Origin: Stenopsyche tienmushanensis
Lineage: Eukaryota > Arthropoda > Insecta > Trichoptera > Stenopsychidae
Direction: 5' to 3'
DNA: 64,000 nt
NCBI GenBank assembly: GCA_008973525.1
Contig: WACJ01000040.1
Span: 1,488,001-1,552,000 of the forward strand
Shown here: positions 30,972-43,042 of the stretch, one piece after another
Position numbering within the stretch: the first letter of the stretch is position 1
Layout: every line of letters begins with the position of its first letter
Made by a program: the position numbers and the translations under genes
Notes under the pieces: generated by a model
Seen by the model: the letters and a program-made list of their open reading frames with translations, nothing else
Databases searched by the model: none
What the model was told of the DNA's origin: nothing

Positions 30972-33248
30972 TCCAATCTCAATAAAGATGAGCGTGATCA
31001 TACGGTCACGCAGCTCTTTGATATTAGTTTTATTAAATTTGAATGAAAGTTTTTAGCATTGAGAGCTTAAAATATTTGCGAATTAATAAATAATCTCGTT
31101 CTTTAACGAGATAGGATAAACTTGAAACTCAAAGAGATAAAAATAAAATATTTTACAGATAGTTTCGAATACAAAGACTCCAACAATTCACGTCAGAATG
31201 AATAATTCTATTTGAGATATGGTATAGCCCGTTTTAATTGGGTCCATTGTTTATTATCGCATTTTGAAACCAAACTAGCAATAGTATCCACAAACGAAAA
31301 TAAGGCATAAAATTTTAGTGTCGCTCTCATGATAATTATTTTTGGATTATCTCGAACGAAAGACGTCCTCCTCCGCTTTCGGAGGATTCATGAGCTATTA
31401 TAAAATTCGCATTAATTATTGAACGAGCCTCGTATATGACACTTTGGGAGTACGTCATTAAATTTTAAATCATATCATGGGCGCGTTATTTCGAGACTTT
31501 GTATTAATACATGAAATAGATATTAAATAATGTGCGTATACTTTTTATATCTATAGAATGTCGAATGTTTCCGTTCCGTATATTAATAAGGGACTTCCAT
31601 GCAAAATTTCATTAAAACTGATGAACGGCTCAGGGTCTTGTACTGGGTCACAGACAGATGGATGAACATGCTCAATCCCGAAGGATTAATTATTTTTAAT
31701 TCGGTCCAAAGCCCTGACCGTTTTCATTGTTTTGAATCATTTTTATGATTTTCACATAATTAATTGTGTGAGGAATTTTAGCTTTTGGGATTTCATCCAT
31801 TGTCCTTTTGTACATCCTCTCGAGTCCTTCGCGGGCTCACATTTGATCCTCGGTCTAATGTTGCCTAATTATTTAGTGTCAGTACGTTGCATATTTAATA
31901 TTTCGCTTCTAAGATATCCTTTTGGGACGTAACGAAGTCGTTTGTGGCCCACCCTTTTAGGATTATTTTTGACGTAAAAGAGTTTTTAATGTGTTTTTAT
32001 GACTGTAGCTATTTCGTGGCCTGTTTTGAAAATATATGTCATTAACCTACAATGGCCAAAAATAAAATTTAAATGCCAATTTCCTTGTATTTTGAAGCCT
32101 TATAGCCTCCCCAGCGGAAATAAAAAAAAGGGTTAATTCCTTTTAATCCATTTCTTATTCATTCGTCTTTAAATCTGCGCCGAAAATTTGTGGTCCTTAT
32201 TTAGACCATATCTTAAAATAAATTTCTTTGAATTTAGTCTGCGGAATCTTGAAATAGAAGCATATTTTAAAGGGACACGATTACATTGGTTTCCCTAATA
32301 TCTCATGATATTAATTTAGCTATCGATTGGTGAAAATTTAATGAGTTTTGCAACCGAAATATGACTGTGCCAAACTCTGTTGGTTGTATAAACTGTATTT
32401 GTCCGCAATGTAATTCCATCAGATAAAATAATTGACATGTGTCAGGAGCACAATAGGATATTTTCGTGATAATCATACGATTATATACAATTTTTTACAT
32501 TTTGAGAAGCATTGCAGAAGAAAAATATGATTTCTATAGAAAGCAGAGACATCTATGAAAGTACGCTTAAACTTTTTGTTCGATGCAAAAAATAAATTCT
32601 TCCGTTTCGAGGACATTATTCTTCGCCAAAATTAAGGGCCCAAAACCTCAATTTTGACACCCAAAAAGCGAAAATGCCCATAATCATGTTGTTTTATTAT
32701 GGAAAAGCCTCTTAAAATTCCGCAGCAACGACTCTGTAAATAATGTAAGCAATAAGTTAACAAGTCTGTTTAATGGCGCTAAAGTCTCACGGCGAACATG
32801 TGAAGGCTGTTTGCCCTGGTGGAAATTATTAATTAACATTAATGTTAATCCCGGTAATTATTTGTAAATATCCAGGCAATACGGCAGCACAATAAGATTG
32901 CAAGAAAATTTCGCCCAAACGCCATTTTAATTACGCAAATAGTACTCGCCGAGTAATTTTGGGACTTCCATCTGATTTAATTTAATTGTTTGTTCGTTTA
33001 AAAGTTTTATTCGCGAAAATTAAACAAAAATGATTTCAACTTTAGCAGCATAATGTAAATACGACATAAATTTTTAAGCAAGTATCATAACGGCACTCGA
33101 GGGATCTCTTAGAAAATTCGGTCCATTTTGTCTCTGGGTCCATCGTATTTAAGTTGGCATATTTTTAAATTTAAATTTTGCTTCTTTCTCTCAATATTAT
33201 GATTTGAAAGGCCATCATTGAAAATTGTAGCGTGGGAAATTTAGCCAG
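30972..33248. other. 2.3 kb without genes; one possible repeat fragment
   Basis: 31560-31680 reads, on the minus strand, CCATCTGTCTGTGACCCAGT followed by GTTTTAATGAAATTTTGCAT. This wording (CTGTCTGT, ATGAAATTTTGCATG) is common in interspersed insect repeats, but I cannot place it in a family. Nothing else found. Confidence 0.4.
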
Positions 33249-33281
33249 TTAAATGGGCATGACGTATATATACGTCCAACG

Positions 33282-33946
33282 TTAACTGCATCAAAATGGG
33301 TAGGACGTATATATACGTCCTAGAAATATATGTTGGGAAATAAAGCAGGCGATTTTTTTTGTTGTTTAACGAATTTGAGTCGTCGATGCATGTTTTAACA
33401 TGAATTTAAGATAGGTAGCAAATTGGTCGCGCGTCGCTATTGTGTTGGGGTGGACGTGTACTTAGTGAGCGGTGACTAGTAGCATAAGGTATGATTCAAA
33501 GGCAAAGTTATAGTTTTAAAATGGAAGGACAAAAAAGACGTATTCGTTGCTCAGTTCAGACAACATAGTAAAAATCCAATCTATGCCATCAAAAAACAAC
33601 ATTATACCTAAACACTCACGCTTAGTTGAAAGGCATTTTCAAAGAACAAATTAAAGGGAACTAAAGCCAAGAAATTTCGAGTTTATTACAAAAAAGGGAA
33701 AACATCTACATACTGGTGTCCGGATTGTGAGTTAGCATTACGTTTCAACAACTATTTTTAAAATATATTCGTTAACTTTTCTATATGTTTTTGTATCTAA
33801 ATAAATTTAAAAAAAAATATGTATATAAAAGTTTTTTTTATAAATTCTAAGCATTGTTAAAAAAAATAATAATATGAATTCACGCTAGGTGAGCGGGACG
33901 TATATATACGTCCTAACGAAAATGTACGCACCCACTGTGCGTTATT
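33282..33946 (+). mobile_element. piggyBac-like element relic with perfect palindromes near the ends
   Basis: TTAA at 33282-33285 is followed by CTGCATCAAAATGGGTAGG and then the perfect 18-bp palindrome GGACGTATATATACGTCC (33303-33320). The same palindrome recurs near the other end at 33896-33913. A third, 16-bp version (GACGTATATATACGTC, 33261-33276) lies just outside, next to another TTAA at 33249-33252. A piggyBac C-terminal fragment lies inside. The right TTAA is not intact (GTTATTG at 33941-33947), so the right boundary is approximate. Confidence 0.65.
33607..33761 (+). pseudogene. piggyBac transposase C-terminal remnant (cysteine-rich tail)
   Basis: First frame: PKHSRLVERHFQRTN and a stop; after a one-base shift: KFRVYYKKGKTSTYWCPDCE then LALRFNNYF and a stop at 33759-33761. 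PiggyBac enzymes end in a cysteine-rich zinc-binding tail with the pattern KGKRxxTxYxCPDCxxxLCxxxCFxxYH. Here the YKKGK..TYWCPDCE core is plain, but the following cysteines have become LRFNNYF, so the second half of the metal site is lost. The catalytic DDD region is not recognisable upstream. Confidence 0.75.
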
Positions 33947-34061
33947 GAAAAGGAACTTCCCCGTTTATCAGGGTAATTTCCCCATGCAATAGCGCTGTTA
34001 ATCTGAGCAGATTTAATTCTCCAGATTAGCCAGCGATATCTTTCTTCAAGTGCAATATGCT

Positions 34062-34250
34062 ATTTTAACAGCGCCATCTTCTGTGGCGCTGCAGGGACAT
34101 TGCATCTGCAATTACCGACCGATCGCTTCTTACGCGTGCACCGCTGCCGGTTGGGTGGTGACGCGCAGGAGGCGAGATTCGAGAGAAGTCGGCGGTTGGC
34201 CTTGGCTGCGGGAGGACGTCCTTTCCGCAGCCAAATCCCTCTCTCTCGTT
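34062..34250 (-). repeat. GC-rich interspersed repeat with a strong hairpin, copy 1
   Basis: On the minus strand it runs CGAGAGAGAGGGATTTGGCT, GCGGAAAGGACGTCC, CGCCTCCTGCGCGTCACCAC, AAGAAGCGATCGGTCGGTAA, GATGGCGCTGTTAAAATAGC. The copy at 43.04-43.27 kb follows the same order on the plus strand. It contains TGGCTGCGG...CCGCAGCCA around GGACGTCC (34203-34233) and AGCGCCA...TGGCGCT, both able to fold. Composition is far from the AT-rich surroundings. No coding sense; origin unknown. Confidence 0.7.
34203..34233. repeat. 31-nt imperfect palindrome in the GC-rich repeat
   Basis: Outer arms TGGCTGCGG and CCGCAGCCA pair perfectly, and the inner GGACGTCC is self-complementary but one base off centre. 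The 43 kb copy keeps the arrangement as GGCTGCAGG...CCCGCAACC. Confidence 0.75.
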
Positions 34251-34254
34251 TTTT

Positions 34255-34425
34255 TTTGAGGTGGCTTTTAGCGATCCCTTTTTTATGGTATCATTACCAA
34301 CCATTTTGACATGGTTTTTCATGGCATATATATGTTTTTAAAAATGTGGTTGCCAGCCACATCACTTGTGGGATTCTAACCCAAGATGATTGGGTTACGA
34401 GTCCAATAGCTTAACGCGGGACTAC
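34255..34425 (-). repeat. tRNA-type SINE, copy 1
   Basis: Minus strand: GCGTTAAGCTATTGG (A-box-like, 34402-34416), 36 nt later GGGTTAGAATCC (B box, 34371-34382), then CACATTTTTAAAAACATATA, CATGTCAAAATGGTTGG, GGATCGCTAAAAGCCACC and a short poly-A (TCAAAAAAAA). Box spacing and the A tail fit a Pol III-transcribed, tRNA-derived SINE. The 3' body matches 42.0-42.15 kb block by block. The poly-A abuts the GC-rich repeat at 34250. Confidence 0.68.
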
Positions 34426-36773
34426 CTACAGGTACTAGGTAGGTCTTTCTCGTGCCAAATAAAAAGTTACATAAATAAGAGAGTCTTTTCGTTTGACGCT
34501 CATCCACACCCATTCATCCGTCCGGCTGTACGTGTTCCGATAAAAGAACGGACCCGTGAGAGCACCCCCGCTCCCTTTGTAACAAAATTAATAGTACTTA
34601 ATAACTTGTACGTACGTACTTTTGAGTGTATTTTGATAAAAGAAATACGTCTTACGATCTGAAATATTAATGTTTTCTATCGATTCGATCGAAATTAAAA
34701 TATCATCTAAAGATAATGATGATTTCACTACTCACTTAAAGATATTTTCCTACCTAAAATCCTATTTAAATAATCCTTATTTGATGACGATGATATGTGG
34801 AAGACAATAGGATTTCACCACATAAAAAATCCTTTCGTTTATTACAACCTTCTTCCTTTTATCGAAGCAATATTTTGATCTGGGATCCGACGAGTTTGTC
34901 GTACTTTGCAGGGGGATCCCCGGTGCTATAAATGTTGAGAAGCGACGGTACGAGGGACGATTGACATAATAAAAATTGATTGCTCTAAATTTATGACATG
35001 ACCCGGTACGTGAACACTGTAACTGATGTTTACCAGTTAAACAATGGTCCTTTGATGGTCATTTTACTGCTTACCGATAGTAAACTAGTAGCTAAATTGT
35101 CATCATATTTCACAATTTCTAAGCTACGTTGAATAATGGAACATCATCAATATTCCCTTGGAAATTTGAGATCATCGAAAATAAATATGATAATTGCAAA
35201 TTATAATATGGAGCAAATCGGTTTCAAAGTTTCATGGTGATTTTTTTAAGACTATGTAAAATTTATGGTAATTTCGAATTGAATTCATAATGGAAGGCGC
35301 AGAAATGGTTATATCAAATGCGATTTAAATATTAATGTTCAGTGAGATGTTTGGGAATTTTTCACTGCTTCGAGACGAATTAATTCCAAGTTTGTTTAAA
35401 TGGTATTTGTTTTAGTTTCAGTTCGTCTCCCGGGAAAAATTATAAGAATTTAAGGGAGCAAAAAGAAATGTCGCTGGGCGGCAATTATTTTATTTTCCCA
35501 ATTAACAAGGCCTTAATTAAAATTTTCTCCAAATTCTCCGAATTCAGCTTATCAGAAATAATTCGTTTCAATCGCGACACTATTATGTAGAATTTTACAG
35601 CCCTCCTCCCAGTCGGTGTTTGCTTATATTGTGTTTTTTATCGTTAGGGGCGTTGTTAAACGTTTAAATTATTTTATGAAAATTAATTGAAGCCGATTGT
35701 GGCCATTTTCTCATTTTCTTTGGCACCTGGGCTTGCTGCTAGCGCGTGTAGTTCGTGTCAAAATAATTGGTATTAACTTGTCAGGTTGAAGTAAGGCGTG
35801 ACTCAAAATATTGCCATATTTATTGATAAATTAATACGATTAATGTGTTAAGGCTTTAGCAAGATTATGAAAGTTGTAGAGTTCAGCTGAAAAGTTAGTC
35901 GCGACAACAATTAAGTTCATTATTTTGATTGGAAGCAATCAAAATGTATATTGAAGGCTAAGATTGTGAACAAAGAAACAATACTTTGACTTATATTAAC
36001 AATGTTTGTCGAAATCAAACTATAATCGATTATGATTATTTGATATAATTAAACATTTGAACAGGAAATAAGAAAGCTTGGATTTTTAAACTGTTTTGAA
36101 AGGAAGACTTAAACGATATTGATATCGAAGATATAACAATAATCAATTATTAATGAAAGACACGAGGCAAATTTGATGGAAATTACTTCAAAGATAATAC
36201 AAATTTAATCCAAGAATGACAATAATACATATGAAAACGATGAAGTTTGTCAGTATTTTACCTTAAAATATACAAAGAAAAGCTCAGACTTGGTTGGAAA
36301 ATGGGAGTTATATTGTTAAATTAAGATGCTTCCATTGAAAAGCTCACAAAATATAAGAAATAATTTCCCAAATACTTAGCTTCATTCAAGGAAATTTATA
36401 AATAACTCTTGACCAAAAGTATATAATCGAAAATATGCAGAATTTTCGCAAGAAATAGAGCAAATATTTCAAGAATTTACTGGAAAAAAAAGCCACGAAA
36501 AGGTATGATAGAAAAAAAAAAAAATAAGTATTGATAATGAAACCTCAAGTATTTATAATGTGAACTTTATTGTTTCAATAATTTTGAAGTGAAACTCCAA
36601 GCGACAGTTGGGATTCGGAAAAAGAGGGAGAATCGTTTGTAGTGTGTCCATGTCCATGGCATATGTTTTAGAGGCATGTGTTTATACATAGCATAAAAGC
36701 AATCACTGCACCTACTAGCAAGTCTATTTTATTATATATTACACAAACATAATATTCAAGCTAAAAAACTCCG
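34426..36773. other. 2.3 kb without recognised features
   Basis: Frames are short and without motifs. The AT-rich 36.0-36.5 kb part has long purine-rich runs but no readable protein. Just before the P1 copy, TCTATTTTATTATATATTAC recurs at 61.49-61.51 kb. Confidence 0.4.
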
Positions 36774-36777
36774 TTAA

Positions 36778-37325
36778 CCTTTTCTTTAGTGAGCAAATTT
36801 AAAATCGATGAAGTCGTTGATGTCATAATCGCTTTACACCGATTACTTTCTGTCAGCTCCTAATCAGCGAAAGACAATCTTCAATTCGAGGCAGAGACAA
36901 TTGTAAATGAACACTTGATAGTGCATACAAGACCACTTTATTTCTTTACATAAACAATGCACAAAAAATCGATTCAAGTGCTCCTCCTTTAGAAGGAAAT
37001 GATAATTGGACAAAGAATCATTCAACACGCAGCGAAGAACAGCAAGCAGTTAAATATACAAACATTCTCGATAACATACAATATTCGGTCGTTTCTTTGC
37101 GTAAACAAATAACACATTTGAAATCGAAATAATTATAAGTGGATAAATTTGGGCTTAACGATCTATACAATCATGCGATGCATATGAAGAAGCTATCCGT
37201 CTCAGTCTCCCGAACTGCGCTAAGTTCTCTTTGTCTCTGTCCGCCTCGGAGCTTCAATGCACAAGAGTGCTCTTTCTGAATAGTGAAGGTCAAAACGGAT
37301 ATTTCCGTAAGTACTCACGAAAAGG
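36778..37325 (+). mobile_element. P1 piggyBac-type MITE, complete with TTAA on both sides (548 bp), variant ends
   Basis: TTAA at 36774-36777 and 37326-37329. Tips CCTTTTCTTTAGTGAGC and, reverse complement of the right, CCTTTTCGTGAGTACTTACG. The body is standard P1 (CTTTCTGTCAGCTCCTAATC, CCGAACTGCGCTAAGTTCTC), but beyond AGAGTGCTCTTTCTGAATA the right end is GGTCAAAACGGATATTTCCG, unlike the 19.0 and 29.5 kb copies. Confidence 0.88.
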
Positions 37326-37329
37326 TTAA

Positions 37330-40300
37330 TAAATAGACACGAAATAGAAGCGATGTTTCACTTCACCCACGCGATTTTGTTTGTATGACACGTATATTTT
37401 TCATATTACGCGATCATTTTAAGGATCGACCGTGTTATAAGAGGGCGTAAAAATGTATTTCATATAGAATACAAAAATATTTAATTAAATCGATTTATGA
37501 CACTGCATTGCATCTCACAGTATTACTACAGCATCCGCAATGGTAGCAGTGACCATTCGTTCTGTTTAATACAAGTCTTTATTATCTTAGATTAATTTAT
37601 CTCATATAAACCAACTTTAATTCCTTATTATTTGTACGGGTTTAAAGTATGGAAACGTTTTATGGGGATAGTTGCTGATTTTTCGAACCATAGACTGAGT
37701 ACTTCAATCAATCTTTTAATAAAATATTTCATATTCTGTGGGAATGCTTCTAAAATAAGATCAGATGAACGAACAAGAGATGTTTGTGTACAACTTTTAG
37801 ATATTAAATTTCATCAGAAGCAGCATGCTCAACTTAAAGTGACAATTTTCAACGTCCAATTGCTTCGGTGCAGGTCAAATTTAGTCCATTCTGTACATTA
37901 TTAACGTCTGGTGGCAATTTGATAGTCCATCTAAACTCTGCAGTCGCTTGGCTTCGTCGTCTACTTATTAAATGGAAATCGATCCTCAATGTTGAGATAG
38001 GTTGGTGCAGAATAGTGTATCAGATTTTAACACCATGCTATTTGAAACAAAAATAATGAAAAAGTCTAGTATTGATCCAGACTTCGGAGTTTGATTCGAT
38101 TTGAAGTGAGAACACGTTTTCTCCAAGTTATTTATTAAAAAAAATACATTTTCCCCTTGTTCACAATTTGCCGAAAGTCTTTGGGGTAAAATTCTGCTAG
38201 GTCGTAAAATTAAATACATTTGATAAATTTATCCTACTATATCACAAATGGGCTTAATTTTTATTCAGGCAGAGTAACGTCGGTCAAGATAAGGACGTTT
38301 GATTGGTGAAATATCTTGAATGCTGTCAAATATCTCCGGAAACATCAAGAAATCTAATTTGATAGACAGCCTATCAGTTCTTTAGACATTTGACGTGACA
38401 TTTAGGTATTTTCCCATAGACGATAATGTTTTTTTTGTGTATTATGTATATAAAAATTTATAGTATCCTGCAATATATTTTTTTATATATTTACAAATGC
38501 ACTGTATGTGCCAAATTTTGTGCAAGTCTGAGAGTTAAGGTGCTAATTTGCACCCTATTCTAGAGCCAAGAACTTAAAACTAAAACATTTGTTTAGTTAG
38601 ATGAAACTTTATCTCCACAGAATGATAAATATAGCCACGATGCGCCTAAAGATTGGTTTCCAGGATAAGAATAGCTAAAGCGAGGGTCTGTAATCTTTGT
38701 TGATTTCCTCCCCCAGGATATACTCATCAACTTTTGTAGATAAGAGACAGGATATTTTAATATATGGGCGGATAGCCTTTTGTGTTTTTCGAAGCAAGTT
38801 TGCGGAAGTCTTTACGAGCAAAATATTGCCTCGGTGAAATTCCGCACGGGGTGCGTAAACAGGGGTTGTTTTTCCGATGCGACGGCACACTTTGCTCCAC
38901 CAGTTTCCTTCTTTATTCTAACATATTTACCTGATAAATTAGGCAAACAAGGGGCTCGACGCAAAAACGTCCCGCTATTGATTAAATATCAGCGAAAGCT
39001 GTTGTATTCCCCGCGGCGGCTATTTATTGCAGCTATAAAATTGGGAAAATCGCCTCGGAAAAATCTGGAGAAAGCCAGAGGATTGAATGTGGCACGTTCT
39101 TCTCTTAAATTATTTATGCTTTCGTGATTTGAGAGGTCGAAAGCTTCTTTCTTATTGGTGACCTTCCTGCAAGAGAGCTTTTCAGCGAGTTTATTTGCGC
39201 ACGTATTGCCTCAATTTATTATTTTTTCTGGTCATGAATTCGGGTTATCTCGTGATTCATCTGTTGATTCTCCTCCGATCTGGAATAAAACGGTTAAATA
39301 TGTTTAAGGAACGTTTTTTTTCCCGATAGGAAAGAATTTTGCTCTATTAAATTAGCGCTACGAAGGGTGGTTGATGAAAAAATGGGAATTTTGTTTGATC
39401 GCAAGAGAAAAGCATTGTTCTACGTTTTTATTTAGGCTATCAAAAAATATGTTTTACTGCAATTATAATGTGAAATCGAAGAAGTTTTTGGGATAAGTTA
39501 AAACATAATATATTGAATAAGCTAAAATTGTTTGAATTGAATTGAATTTGAATCAGCTAAAACAGTGTTTTATTGCCATTTGTATTAAAAATCAAAATAT
39601 GTTGTATAATTATAGTGTTCAGTAAATATATTCTAGTGAAATGCTGTTAGAAGAAATTGATTGAATAGAGAAAGTTACGATATCTTAAAAACATTACACA
39701 TAACACACACAACTTTGTGCACATTTGCTCATAGTTTTTGGTCATTCTGTGTATTGAAGATGTGAAAAAACTACAAATTTCATGTTTACTTTGAAAATGC
39801 TAATAGATTCAAATGATCAATATGATATCCAAGGGTATTTTTTAATAAAACACACTTAAAGATGATTAACAACTTATGCATCTCCCTAATGTAAAATGAA
39901 TCAAATCACCGTAAGAAGAGACATTATGTTACCAACGAAGAATTAAGCTCGAACAAAACACTAAAGACCCTTCATATCTGGGATATTCGATGTGCTTATC
40001 GAAGCGTGTAAACATATTTACGCGGTAATTGAATGCTTCGCGCAAAAGGATGCCAAAAATAAAACGGAAAAGGGAAAATCAGATATTTCTCGAAGTTTCG
40101 TAATTGTTTTGTGCGCTTACGAATTTGTAATGTGACGTTGATTTATCGATCGATAGTTTCATAAATTCATTTATATGTACGAAACAACCTTGGAGAATAT
40201 ATCACTATTTATAGAGCACCCTTCGTTGTTTGAGTTGACCGTTCCTGTTGACCTTTTCGAGATCCGAATAAAAGGAAATAAAATGAACAACTGTAACTGA

Positions 40301-41974
40301 AGAGGTTTCCGTCATGCATATTACAATCTCAGTACAAGAGGAAAGCCTTCGAATTTGCAGCGTCTACCTATTGTGTATTTCCCGTGGAAATTTCAATAAA
40401 AAACCATTTTATGTCTTCGTTCGTGGACTTTTTATAACATCTCTCGCTTTTGCAGATTGTATTTAAAAATCATTTTTCTCGGGAACTGGATGCTTTATGT
40501 ATCTGTGATGAAAATATCGCTTTAATATTTGCTTTATTTGTATTCGAACTTGAAGGATCGATTCTTATTAGTAGTCCTGGAGCGTTCATGGAAAGGTCAC
40601 ACGTTTGGCGTCCAATGCAAAGAAAAGATGTTGATACGCTTGAAATTTGTGGGTATAACAAACCACCTCTTTTTGAAATTCGCTAAATATTTTATGCCTT
40701 AACAGCTACATTAATACTTTTTTTTTCATATATTAAAAACGGAATAATTTGTGTAATTTGGCGTTATTATTTATGAAATAATTTAGGGTGGTAATGCATC
40801 TGTTTTCAATGGTTTGGAACGCATTCACGGTATAAATAGGCTATTTAAATACGCGATGGTATGGTCCGCATAAAAGCCATAACATATGTAAAAATGACCT
40901 GAATACAACACTCCTATTCGTATGTTATCTGAAAGATCTAAAATAAAATGCCACGTATGAATATATTCATTCGATAGTGCCTCCATACGAGGGGATGGTT
41001 TTACGCCTCCAGGATACTCGTTTTTAGGAGCCCATTTATCTTGCAGCACTGGCGCAATATAAATAAGCAAAAAATACAAAAGATAAAGGAAGCTCTCATG
41101 CAATGATCTGACCCACATCGCCGATCATAAATTCCCAAACTTTCCAGGCGAAAGAGCTTAAAACTCGACGATTCAATCGGTTAACCGCCTATTCGACGCA
41201 CCTATAAATTCGCTAATTAACCGCTTTAACTTATACCGGCCAAAACGCAGAAAGACACGGCCATAAATCTTGCTCGTAATAAATCGGCCGAATTACGATT
41301 GATGGTGAAAAATCGTAACAGGCCCTTAAAGAGCCCGGCTTTCCCTATCAATTATTTTACCTTCGGCCTGGATCGATCCGAGCGCCCGCCATAATTAATT
41401 AAAGGGAAAAACACGGGAAAAATTATTACGCCACCGCATTTTCACACGGGTAAACATCGTTATAAATTCATTTTCCACATCGGATGTTTAGAGCACGTAT
41501 TTTTCAATTTTTTCCTCTCCGAAATACGTTATTTATGGTTTAAAAGCGGATTTTCGCAAATAAATTTGCTCTATTTTTTTAATTTGATAAATTGTTTCAT
41601 TTAGCGGCTAGTTTTATTTTTGCCTTGAGAGCCTCCAAAACCTCAACAAAAGCCATTATTTGCTATCTATCCTTTTGAGCATTTGATGACAGAGATTAAA
41701 GATGACGTGCGGATTGCCCATTAGTCGCATACAATCACAACGTCTTAATTAAATTTTATTAACATCTAGATGGAGTAAATTTTCATTTTATCTCGATTTC
41801 TTACGGATTCGTACCTAATTTTACGAATCCGTGTCTAGACTCTGAAATAGATTTCTTAAAGGTAGGGCGCAGTAGATTGATGCAATCCATTTCTGATCCC
41901 TTTAAGAGCTATATCAAAAGCTGATATTATGATATTTTTAAATTCGCCATACATCCAAATTAGGTAATCTTGCG
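37330..41974. other. 4.6 kb without recognised genes, longest repeat-poor stretch
   Basis: Open frames up to 115 codons (38780-39127) carry no motif. 39999-40047 shares a 49-nt segment with 56.33 kb. 41.12-41.50 kb has a more even composition with little sign of decay. 41815-41910 (GAATCCGTGTCTAGACTCTG) belongs to a repeat also at 50.47 and 59.75 kb. The region may be host non-coding sequence. Confidence 0.4.
41815..41915 (+). repeat. short interspersed repeat R3, copy 1
   Basis: GAATCCGTGTCTAGACTCTG, ATTTCTTAAAGGTAGGG, GATTGATG and ATCCATTTCTGATCCCTTT match 59.75-59.86 kb closely, and partly the reverse complement of 50.47-50.51 kb. Family unknown. Confidence 0.6.
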
Positions 41975-42152
41975 GTTAGCGCCAGTTATCAGCGGTTAAG
42001 TGGTTGGATTCGTAATTCAATCATCCTGGGTTCAAATTTATAGGAGGTGTCGTTGGCGACCACATCTTTAAAAACATATATACGCCATTGAAAACCATGT
42101 GAAAATGATTAGTAATGATTTCATAATAAGAGATCGCTAAAAGCTACTTTAA
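41975..42152 (+). repeat. tRNA-type SINE, copy 2
   Basis: AGCGGTTAAGTGGTTGG (A-box region, 41991-42007) and GGGTTCAAATT (B box, 42028-42038) are at tRNA spacing; the arm ATTCGTAATTCAATCATCCT sits between them. Downstream come GCGACCACATCTTTAAAAAC, ATATATACGCCATTGAAAAC, CATGTGAAAATGATTAG and GAGATCGCTAAAAGCTAC, the same blocks as copy 1 on the minus strand at 34.3 kb. Confidence 0.68.
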
Positions 42153-42672
42153 AATACTGTCGAATTGATATAATAGGATATTAAAACCGGACAAATCTAG
42201 ATAGATATAATGATTTTTTTTAATCATCGATGGTTATTAATTACAGCTACATTCTCTATCTAAATGCATTCACAAATAAGCCTCGGAGATCATGTTGCTT
42301 TCAATATCGAGTGCACGAAGAGATGAATGTATGATATAGACTAGATGAATGTAGCCTCATCCTATGGGAGTTGATTTTGGACCGGAATGGATCCTATGAA
42401 TAGATATCGAAGAAGCAGTGCAATGCACGTGGCGGCACTATGATGAAGATAACACTTGATTTGATTTTGTATAAAAAATCATCGACTATTGAAATATTTG
42501 TTTTTAAAAAACAAGTCAATTGTTCGATGAAGATTGTATTATATGCTGGTCCATTTTAACCCATTTTTTTAAAGATTCGATTGAATAAGAATAAGGTTAT
42601 TTGAATATGAATATTTAAGTAGGCGAGATAAGTTGTGAAATTATGATGGTTTTTAAAAAGTTGAAATTCTGT
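42153..42672. other. 520 bp without recognised features
   Basis: AT-rich, no frames or repeats identified between the SINE and the P1 fragment. Confidence 0.4.
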
Positions 42673-42676
42673 TTAA

Positions 42677-42972
42677 ATCCCTAAAGGAGTACTATCGCAG
42701 GGTCTGCGACCCCCCTCCACTTATTTAGAAAGAGCACTCTTGTACATTGAGCTAGGAGAAAGACAGAGACGAAGAGCTTCCCCGCATACGTCGCACGATT
42801 GAATAGATCATTAGCCCAAATGTATCGACTAATAATGATTTCGATTTCAAGTGTGTTATTTATTTACTTGAAGAAATTATCGAATATTTTGTGCTATCGA
42901 CACTGTTTATTTGTTCATTGCTGCTTGTCGAATGAGTCTTTGTCCAATTATCATTTCGTTCTAAAGCAGGAG
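42677..42972 (-). mobile_element. P1 piggyBac-type MITE, half copy, type II end
   Basis: TTAA at 42673-42676, then ATCCCTAAAGGAGTACTATC, GCAGGGTCTGCGACCCC and AGAAAGAGCACTCTTGTACA. It continues into ATGATTTCGATTTCAAGTGT and ATCATTTCGTTCTAAAG, then stops; the TCGATGAAGTCG half is missing. The end matches the 49.4-49.9 kb copy, not those at 19.0/29.5 kb. Confidence 0.78.
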
Positions 42973-43042
42973 CAGCGAATGGATGGGAATAGACGGGTGT
43001 CGAATAGAAAGACTTTATTTTCTAAATAACTATTTATTCTAC

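Noticed and set aside
31560..31680. RTE-type 3' end
   Set aside because: The wording resembles interspersed insect repeats, but no RT or tail repeat supports a family call.
34065..34322. Open frames across the GC-rich repeat
   Set aside because: Both strands and several frames are open because of composition; the 43.1 kb copy does not keep any of them.
34255..34425. Functional tRNA gene
   Set aside because: A and B boxes are present but no acceptor stem or cloverleaf; body and second copy fit a SINE.
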